Origin: Cymbomonas tetramitiformis
Taxonomy: Eukaryota > Chlorophyta > Pyramimonadophyceae > Pyramimonadales > Pyramimonadaceae
Direction of reading: 5' to 3'
Assembly (NCBI GenBank): GCA_001247695.2
Contig: LGRX02015420.1
Coordinates: 12,510-27,167 of the forward strand
DNA: 14,658 nt
Numbering within the stretch: position 1 is the stretch's first letter; each line of letters begins with the position of its first letter. A model generated the notes under the pieces. That model did not search any database. It had not been told where the DNA came from and saw only the letters and a list, made by a program, of their open reading frames with translations. Shown here piece by piece: positions 8,530-14,658 of this stretch. Made by a program: the position numbers and the translations under genes.

Positions 8530-8889
8530 TACCGATATTCCAGCACACCACCTCACCTGAGGTGGGACACACAAGCTAGTGTCAGTGACAAACACACCAC
8601 CCTGACTAGTTAAGTGTTAAGGCTCCAAGCCTGAATAGTTATCGAGTCAGCAGCATGTCACAGGGTTTGGAATGCTAACACACAAGATCACAAGTAAGCA
8701 TATAGTGCATGCTATAGTGACAACTAGGTAAACAAATGCTGAGTGGCTAAGTTTCAATTTTCAAAATCTGCCCGTCGAGTGGACGTCTAAACGGTAAAAA
8801 AAAATCTGCTGATTCCCATAAATTCAGAGCACGCTCGTGTTCGGTCTTGCACTCAAATCTCTGATGTCATCAAGCAATTCAGAGCACGC
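8530..8889. other. 360-bp spacer (apex) of the palindrome
   Basis: This stretch lies between CCCTGACAA (8521-8529) and its reverse complement TTGTCAGGG (8890-8898) and has no inverted partner in the window. No gene or RNA was recognised. It contains a perfect 8-bp hairpin, CCACCTCA/TGAGGTGG (8548-8565), a run of nine A's near 8797-8805, and a 15-bp direct repeat AATTCAGAGCACGCT at 8821-8835 and 8876-8890. The second copy of that repeat touches the start of the right arm. Confidence 0.7.
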
Positions 8890-9719
8890 TTGTCAGGGAT
8901 ATGACCGATGACATATGTGTCATACATGTCATACGTGTCATACCATGTCATGTCATGTCATATGTTATAATGACATACAGTCGTCGAGTATCGTCAGTAC
9001 GGTCGACTATGACATGTACAGTCATAATATCGGTCATCCACTCACCATGAGTGACATCTGTCATCGAGAGGCCGAGTAAGGCATCTCGATGATGAAGCAA
9101 GACAAGTTCTTGAAGAACAAACTGTTCTGAAAGGACGCGTCTTCGCTTCAAGCATGAATTGAACTCCATGCGGGTATCAACAGGCTAATTCGATCAGCCG
9201 ATACTGTTAGTTCACCCAATGTTCTCGGGTTCACAAGCCGATGGTGGTAACGCCTATGAGGCGTGAGGACATTGAGGTATATGAGAGAGCATAGAGCTCA
9301 AGCGGAGGATTCTGGATACCAGACTGCACTCATACCCACCAAATACTTGTTGCGAGTTGCTACTGTTCAATAGCAGCCGCATAGTCTGAAAGGTTGAATA
9401 TACAACCTTGACAGTGGTCATTCTCCGTCCACGCGACGAACGAGGACACATAAGTGTGTGCAACGGTAGATATATTGTATATTGTATACGGTGTGTGTGA
9501 CATGTATCGCGCATACAAAGCGGCGACAGAGTTCGCGCACACATATTGAATATCTACAATTGTATGACAGCATTCAACAGCAAACGGAGTGCGCGAGGAA
9601 TTGTCATCGCGAACGCATTCGCAACTGATATCGCTCGCATAAATATCGTCAGAAAATAACAGCGACAAGGTGTGCTCACTGTATACAGATCGCACATACA
9701 TGCTGTTATCATTCGCAGG

Positions 9720-9998
9720 CAGGGAAGATATCTTCCGTTGAGCTCGTACGGCCCCAAATCAAAATTTCTTTCGGCCCGTCTTCGGCCCGCCCGGTCCGAA
9801 CTACAAATTGCCCGAAAATTTTAATCTTAAGTATGGGAAAATGCAAAATCGCAAAATTTTCATCAATTTTTTAGAAATTTGCGCCAAATTGGTTCGGCCC
9901 CAAAGCAATTTCTCTTTCGGTCCCTCTTCGGCCCGGGCCTCATTTTGGCGACTCAGTTCGGCCCGGGGCCGGCCAATCGGGGTAAGATATCTTCCCTG
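9720..9998. mobile_element. Nested hAT-type MITE (279 bp) with 8-bp target duplication
   Basis: The element begins CAGGGAAGATATCTT (9720-9734) and ends with its exact reverse complement AAGATATCTTCCCTG (9984-9998). The flanking 8-mers TTCGCAGG (9712-9719) and TTCACAGG (9999-10006) match at 7 of 8 positions, as expected for a target-site duplication. CAGGG ends with 8-bp duplications are typical of the hAT superfamily. The left palindrome arm lacks the insert at the corresponding place (about 7655-7665). There is no transposase ORF, so it is non-autonomous. The interior is rich in TCGGCCC motifs and carries two related blocks (about 9749-9800 and 9892-9945) with CGGCCCCAAA and TCTTCGGCCCG. Confidence 0.8.
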
Positions 9999-10641
9999 TT
10001 CACAGGGTTGGTACGATATGCGACATACGGACGCGCGAATGATTAAATCATCAACAGTATGTATGATCCGTACGCGCGATGGCATTCGTACCATGCGACA
10101 CACACCGGCGACAACGATGTTCACTATTCGCAGCGACATACATCGGCGACAGCTATGATCGCTTTCCGCACTAATTGTTCAGTGCAGCGCACGCACATAA
10201 AAATTTCGTTATTGCAAATGATTTGCAAAAATCGCTCGTCGACGCGCATATACGATGATTTAGCTCGTCAGGATATGCGCACCTGCTATGATTTCATCAT
10301 GCTCAGGGGACGCGCGATGAGGGCGCATGATTCGTATACATCAACATGCAGCGCGCTATTCAATATCTGTGACGCGCGCACATAGCACACAGAAATGATG
10401 TTTGTTCGAATACTGGCAAATGTACATACAATGTTTGCAGTCTGACGCATAATATAACATCAGATGAACAATGATGCTGTGCAGTCATGTGTATATTGTA
10501 CCATGCAGCATACACCATACATGCAGTATACATCATGCAGCACAATGCCACCATGTTATACTGCGACATATGCACCATTCATACTCTTATAATTATCAGT
10601 TTGGTCATAAATGTTTGACATATATGCACACATATATACAT

Positions 10642-10666
10642 CCAACTTGATCACGATAACAGTTGG
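10642..10666. repeat. Right-arm copy of the ~24-nt imperfect palindrome
   Basis: CCAACT followed by TGATCACGATAAC and AGTTGG is the reverse-orientation homologue of the copies at 6893-6950. The stem here is AACT/AGTT instead of AGCT/AGCT, so pairing is kept despite the sequence change. Confidence 0.65.
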
Positions 10667-10684
10667 TATACATAGGCATATATA

Positions 10685-10852
10685 ACAGTGTATCATGGAA
10701 GTATTGCAAGCTTAAAAAGTGAGGACCTATCTTAAAATCACCATATAGTTTTGTCGATCGACTTGGTGATTGTCTGTCCGCGCCTAACCGACCATAGGTT
10801 TGTACCCTATGGAACCGGGGGTTGAGCAAGCAATACAACCATGTTACACTGT
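10685..10852. mobile_element. Nested Tc1/mariner-like MITE (168 bp)
   Basis: The left end reads ACAGTGTATCATGG, then AAGTATTGC and AAGCT. The right end, reverse-complemented, reads ACAGTGTAACATGG, then TTGTATTGC and TTGCT. These inverted repeats run about 28 bp with only a few mismatches. The right end is followed by TA, consistent with a TA target duplication and CAGT-starting termini; the left flank is AA, a possible mutation. The left palindrome arm has no counterpart. The interior is non-coding, with hairpins such as CCATAGG/CCTATGG (10791-10811). Confidence 0.6.
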
Positions 10853-11330
10853 AGAAATGCACATCTTACATACATACCAGATGTTGCATCAATATATCAC
10901 ATAGCATACCTGCTGTGCAAGTGTAAACTATAAATGAACCCACTTGGTATAAGGTGCCGATCATGATCATGAAGACAGTAATTAGCTCAGTATTTCCTGA
11001 CGCAGGATTTGGAATGGGATACTGTTCTACTGTTGATCAATGAAAGGAATACTCACCGGAACCATGTGTGAAATACATCAATCAACTCGTCATTCCTCAT
11101 GATGAGATATTCAGGATTACAACCTACTAACCAAATTGATATATATCATACTAGCTACATGCTGTCCAGTGGTATACAGATCATCTTATATGATAAATCA
11201 ATTTGCTTTAGTGTACTAAATCAGCAAGTACCTGCATAATGCACAATCACTGACACTATGTTGACATTCACTGATTCATTAAGTGAAATGATCAACTATA
11301 TATCAACCATGTCTATGATAATGTAGATAC

Positions 11331-11360
11331 CATCCAACAAACACATGTGCGTGTTGGATG
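11331..11360. repeat. Right-arm hairpin matching 6256-6286 in position
   Basis: CATCCAACA (11331-11339) and TGTTGGATG (11352-11360) form a perfect 9-bp stem around a 12-nt loop. The flanking sequence aligns with the flanks of the left-arm hairpin (TCGC, ATCAC, TGA on one side; TGGATGGTA on the other, in reverse complement). Confidence 0.75.
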
Positions 11361-11626
11361 TCAGTGATGGCGATAGTTATGGTAAACAGGATAATACCAC
11401 ATGCTGTAGGGCTGGATAGAGAATATCTCCCGACCCGAAGGCAGTATACGGTGTTCAAAATGCAGCTGGTAACTGCTGAACACTGTCCATACCTTTACTA
11501 TCGCTGGAGCAACATCAACTTCTACATTGCATTCTGACAATTGATACAGTATTGATCAATTCAAATGCATGTAACCCTCTCAGATCAGTAATCATATTGA
11601 CATCTGATAGAGGTTGTTATAGACAA

Positions 11627-11666
11627 CACACACACACACACACACATGTGTGTGTGTGTGTGTGTG
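11627..11666. repeat. (CA)10(TG)10 perfect palindrome
   Basis: Ten CA units are followed directly by ten TG units, giving a 40-bp perfect palindrome able to extrude as a cruciform. The left-arm counterpart (about 5967-5983) has only a TG run. Confidence 0.9.
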
Positions 11667-11880
11667 ATACTGCTTTGATTAATTTATCAAGCTTTGTTCT
11701 GATCTACTTGGAATCTGAAGATATCACTTGATATTCTTTCAGTGCACCGCCATATGCCCAAGTAGATGATAGGTTACTGACAAGTTATCACTTAAGTGAC
11801 TGCACTTAAAGTTGATACACCTATATATATATATATATATCATTGAGGTTTGGTCCACTTATCATGGGTTTCAATATATA

Positions 11881-12151
11881 TATCACAAATATGCGATCTC
11901 CACTAGGCGTCGATCTTTTTGGACAGCACGATTAATTACCATGCGATGTTAACATGGATATCGCCATTGCATCATATGACCGCAGGATCATGTGCGCGAC
12001 AGTGCTTTGCTTTTTGCTTCCCAGCATGCCATGCCATAACGCGTGGGTGGCGTCGTGGCACATACACGCGACTGCAGTGGCACTGTCATCGTTAGCGTCT
12101 GGCGATCGTGAGATCGAAAATTCGACTGCGTCGCCCGTTGGGATTCGAGCT

Positions 12152-12199
<48 letters not shown>

Positions 12200-12207
12200 A
12201 TTGACTA
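11881..12207. repeat. Mosaic array unit A with (CTG)15
   Basis: The unit starts in the middle of a linker (ATCACAAATATGCGATCTCC, 11882-11901), directly after the palindrome's right edge. It then carries a shared core (about 11909-12150: GATGTTAACATGGATATCGC, CAGTGCTTTGCTTTTTGCTT, CGCCCGTTGGGATTCG) and (CTG)15 at 12155-12199. It is close to unit C. The plus-strand poly-Leu ORF (11954-12211) does not keep its frame in the other units, so it is treated as non-coding. Confidence 0.8.
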
Positions 12208-12246
12208 CTAGGCCCGGTCGATCTTAAATTAAGATCTCCACTAGGC
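12208..12246. repeat. CTAGGC hairpin linker, copy 2
   Basis: CTAGGC (12208-12213) and CTAGGC (12241-12246) flank a segment with the perfect palindrome GATCTTAAATTAAGATC. Related linkers lie at 12691-12730 and 13191-13230, with a partial one at 11882-11908. Confidence 0.75.
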
Positions 12247-12630
12247 GCATCTGACGGTCGATGGGATTATTTATCTTGCCGACGTGGCGCACTCGAGAGA
12301 TCCGAGCATGAACATCGAGTCTGCAAATCCATGAATGATTTGACATTTCTCGATCCTCGCGTCTGTTATGCAATGTAAATGCGAATCTATCTGATTTCCG
12401 AACATCGCGTCGGCCATGCAATTTTAAATAATTTTCGCCATTACACTATCTGACCGTAGGATCATGTGCGCGACAGTGCTTTGCTTTTTGCTTCCCAGCA
12501 TGTATGCCATGCCACAACGCGTGGGTGGCGTCGCGATAAATATATGCGACTGCAGTGGCACTGTCATCGTTGGCGTCTGGCGATCAGGAGATCGGAAACT
12601 TCGACTGCGTCGCCCGTTGGGATTCGCGCT

Positions 12631-12673
<43 letters not shown>

Positions 12674-12690
12674 TGCTGATTGACTAAGTA
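12247..12690. repeat. Mosaic array unit B with interrupted (CTG)15
   Basis: The first part (about 12247-12430) is unique in the window. From about 12437 on, the unit shares the core of units A and C (ATCATGTGCGCGACAGTGCT, CGCCCGTTGGGATTCG) and ends in 15 triplets (12634-12678), one of which is TTG. Confidence 0.8.
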
Positions 12691-12730
12691 CTAGGCGCTG
12701 TCGATCACAAATATGCGATCTCCACTAGGC
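12691..12730. repeat. CTAGGC hairpin linker, copy 3
   Basis: CTAGGC (12691-12696) and CTAGGC (12725-12730) flank GTCGATCACAAATATGCGATC, whose GATC/GATC ends can pair. It matches the truncated linker that opens the array at 11882. Confidence 0.75.
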
Positions 12731-12994
12731 GTCGATCTTTTTGGACAGCACCATTAATTAGCATGCGATGTTAACATGGATATCGCCATTACATCATATG
12801 ACCGCAGGATCATGTGCGCGACAGTGCTTTGCTTTTTGCTTCCCAACATGCCATGCCATAACGCGTGGGTGGCGTCGCGATAAATGTACGCGACTGCAGT
12901 GGCACTGTCATCGTTGGCGTCTGGCGATCGTGAGATCGAAAATTCCACTGTATCGCCCGTTGGGATTCGAGCTTTGCTGCTGCTGCTGCTGCTG

Positions 12995-13068
12995 CTGAAT
13001 GACCATCTCCGTTCGCTTTCCTCATACATAGCAAATAAAGAAAAAGGCGAACGGAGATGGTCATTCAG
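12995..13068. repeat. 22-bp perfect hairpin with 30-nt loop
   Basis: The arm at 12995-13016 (containing GACCATCTCCGTTCGC) is the exact reverse complement of 13047-13068 (GCGAACGGAGATGGTC and onward). The loop is 13017-13046. A third partial copy, GCGAACGGAGATG, lies at 13100-13112. It could be a small foldback element or, if transcribed, a small-RNA precursor; nothing in the sequence proves either. Confidence 0.85.
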
Positions 13069-13114
13069 ATGACCCATATCTAAATTCATAACACGTACAG
13101 CGAACGGAGATGAA

Positions 13115-13190
13115 AATTTGGTTTGGGTGAAGATTATAAAGGTCAGAGGTAGGTAATTTGGTTTGGGTGAAGATTATAAAGGTCAGAGGT
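13115..13190. repeat. 40-bp tandem duplication (2 copies)
   Basis: The block AATTTGGTTTGGGTGAAGAT and onward, ending GGTCAGAGGT, occurs at 13115-13150 and again identically at 13155-13190, a 40-bp period. Identity implies a recent duplication. Confidence 0.95.
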
Positions 13191-13230
13191 CTAGGCCCGG
13201 TCGATCTCAAAGATGAGATCTCCACTAGGC
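13191..13230. repeat. CTAGGC hairpin linker, copy 4
   Basis: CTAGGC at 13191-13196 and 13225-13230 flank a hairpin, GATCTC with GAGATC (13203-13220). It is almost identical to copy 2 outside the palindrome centre and closes the array. Confidence 0.75.
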
Positions 13231-13263
13231 CATCCGACAATTCAATCGGTTCAACATATTGTT

Positions 13264-13821
13264 CATTAGTGATTGGTTGGGCGGTTGTTATGCACGGCGG
13301 TATGATTTGCAATGTGAGACATTATATGTGTTATATGGTTAGATATGATATATTATGTCGACGGCATACATGTAGTATACGCTAGCGTTACAAATAGAGG
13401 ATGGCGGAGCAAGGTTTGGATGTCCAATATGATTACCAAGGCGACATAGCTAGTTACTATAATGATACGTTACTTTCTAGTGCAAACTTTTCCCTAGCGT
13501 TCGCGTGTTGGTTGCGCTTGGTGGAGGTGTATGGATGATGATATATCCCTTTCGTTCAGGTATTCATTAGTTATCAGTTGGGCGGTTGTTATGTATGTAC
13601 GGCGATATGATTTGGGATGTGAGATATTAAATGTGTTATATAGCTAGATATGATATATGGTGGCGGCGTACATGTAATGTAAGCTAGTTGCAAATATTGA
13701 ATGGCGGAGCAAGGTTTGGCTATCCAATATGATTATCAGGGACACAAATAGTTACTATGATTACTTATTTTCTAGTACGAACGTTTTCTTAGCTTTCGCA
13801 CGTTGCTTACGCTTGGCAATT
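13264..13821. repeat. Diverged 301-bp tandem repeat, two copies
   Basis: Copy 1 (13264 to about 13529) and copy 2 (13565 to about 13821) align in order. Shared blocks include GGGCGGTTGTTATG, ATGTGTTATAT, AGATATGATATAT, ATGGCGGAGCAAGGTTTGG, TCCAATATGATTA and ACGTTTTC-like/TTCGC ends. Differences are substitutions and small indels, so the duplication is not recent. No ORF is conserved between the copies and no gene was recognised. Confidence 0.85.
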
Positions 13822-14658
13822 GTAGTGTAGATACACGTGTAGTCGAATAAGCAAACACTTTGCATACATATCTTACATACCATTTAGCATTTGCACATGC
13901 ATGGCATCGAAAACAATCTGTTGAATGTGCAGAATGTAAATGCTCACGCACCGATCAATACATCAACATCGCGGCGCGCTGCGCGCAATTAGCGCTAATT
14001 GCATAATCAATACTAAGATTGCCTAATTGATGAGACATGTCTGCAACAAATCGTGAAGAATATATGGAGCGTTATACATGTTGATGTGGATAATGTTGAT
14101 GTCAACAACCTCTTGGAGTGTTAGCTGAAGTCTGAGCAAGCAATATATGACCCTCGTAGCAGAGTTACTTTTTTGCTACACGTGTATGGCGATGTCCGTC
14201 AGCTTGTGGCAATTGCTTAGGTGGGGGCGAACATCATGTGAAAAATAATGGAGGCTCACTATACATGAGTTGGTGGTGCACATGCCCATTTTGCATACAT
14301 GTGATACACATGCTCACTCTCTGCACACACACAATCATGGCTGAATGCTTTGATCCCCGGTGTGGGTACATAGTGCAATTGATCTTCTGCGGCTACGGTG
14401 TGCCAAAGGAGTCGGTCCAAGGAAAAGCCACACTCATGCACGCGCATAATTACATACTTGCACACGCATCCAAACACAACTCATACACACACACACACAC
14501 ACACGCACACTCGCGACTGCAAGCACACGCGCACACACACATTCTTGCCACTTTAACAATCGATATGCATGTTGCATGTAGCATGCACACGTTGCCTGCT
14601 GACAAAAGCAGACCCACCATCAATCCAGTGGATGTGAGAAACATGCTTGTGGGAATAG
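13822..14658. other. Non-genic stretch with microsatellites
   Basis: No gene, RNA or recognisable mobile element was found in these roughly 840 bases; ORFs are short and overlap low-complexity DNA. The stretch contains a perfect 18-bp palindrome GCAATTAGCGCTAATTGC (13985-14002) next to a GCGCGC-rich run (13973-13986), a CA repeat at about 14484-14504 and other CA/CG-rich runs to 14541. Confidence 0.7.

Larger units (their letters stand above)
8890..11874 (-). repeat. Right arm of the ~6.1-kb interrupted palindrome
   Basis: This arm is the inverted copy of 5756-8529. It is longer mainly because it carries two nested elements (9720-9998 and 10685-10852) absent from the left arm. The outer end reads CATGGGTTTCAA (11863-11874), matching TTGAAACCCATG at the left outer edge; beyond it the flanks differ. 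The arm includes a CpG-rich section (about 9440-10380), a (CA)n(TG)n palindrome at 11627-11666 and a (TA)n tract near 11823-11840. No convincing gene was found. A minus-strand ORF at 9360-9701 is homologous to and in the same frame as a plus-strand ORF at 7740-7970 of the left arm, but neither resembles a known protein. Confidence 0.88.
12731..13190. repeat. Mosaic array unit C with (CTG)7 and an added 3' segment
   Basis: The shared core is nearly identical to unit A up to (CTG)7 at 12977-12997. After that, instead of going straight to a linker, the unit carries a 22-bp hairpin (12995-13068) and a 40-bp tandem duplication (13115-13190). The linker follows at 13191. Confidence 0.8.

Noticed and set aside
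10780..10830. tRNA-like arm (CCATAGG loop CCTATGG, then GGGGGTT).
   Set aside because: No acceptor stem, D-arm or anticodon arm fits; it lies inside the nested TIR element.
11954..12998. Poly-Leu, poly-Cys and poly-Ser ORFs over the CTG tracts.
   Set aside because: They arise from the triplet repeat. The frame leading into the tract is not conserved between the three units, so coding is unlikely.
11881..13230. Integron-like gene cassettes with attC-type sites.
   Set aside because: The linkers resemble recombination hairpins only loosely, the units have no genes, no integrase of that type is present and the DNA appears eukaryotic.

Overview
This window looks like repeat-dominated eukaryotic DNA; the lineage cannot be fixed from the sequence. 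The evidence is a degenerate Ty3/gypsy retrotransposon, a spliceosomal-type intron, small terminal-inverted-repeat (TIR) transposons, many microsatellites, and no bacterial operon structure. The integrase and reverse transcriptase wording resembles chromoviruses of fungi, oomycetes or related protists. No intact host gene was recognised.

Region 1 (1-5766, retrotransposon on the minus strand). Reading from right to left, a Ty3/gypsy element runs: possible 5' exon and intron, Gag with a CCHC zinc knuckle, a GGGAAAC slippery site, aspartic protease in the -1 frame, reverse transcriptase, RNase H, and integrase with HHCC, D,D(35)E and GPF motifs. Pol is broken by a frameshift in protease (about 3930), an in-frame TGA in reverse transcriptase (3031-3033) and a frameshift in RNase H (about 2405). 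The integrase is interrupted by a 76-nt GT-AG intron whose removal restores its frame. Coding stops at 515 where a chromodomain would be expected to begin. Next to that point sits a small TIR element (1-501) that continues past the window edge. No LTR was recognised on either side.

Region 2 (5756-11874, giant interrupted palindrome). Two diverged arms of about 2.8 and 3.0 kb are inverted copies of each other around a 360-bp spacer (8530-8889). The arms lack convincing genes. They carry many short hairpins, CpG-rich stretches and mirrored microsatellites. The right arm alone carries two nested small transposons: a hAT-type MITE (9720-9998) with 8-bp target duplications and a Tc1/mariner-like MITE (10685-10852). 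The outer end of the left arm lies next to the 5' end of the retrotransposon.

Region 3 (11881-13230, mosaic repeat array). Three related units, each containing a (CTG)n tract, are separated by a recurring linker of about 40 bp: CTAGGC, a GATC-rich hairpin, then CTAGGC. The last unit carries a 22-bp perfect hairpin and a 40-bp tandem duplication.

Region 4 (13231-14658). Two diverged copies of a 301-bp tandem repeat are followed by about 840 bp with no recognisable gene, containing an 18-bp palindrome and CA-rich microsatellites.

The window reads as layered mobile and repetitive DNA. The points most worth following up are the kilobase-scale palindrome with structurally conserved hairpins, the intron inside a retrotransposon integrase, and the hairpin-linked repeat array.
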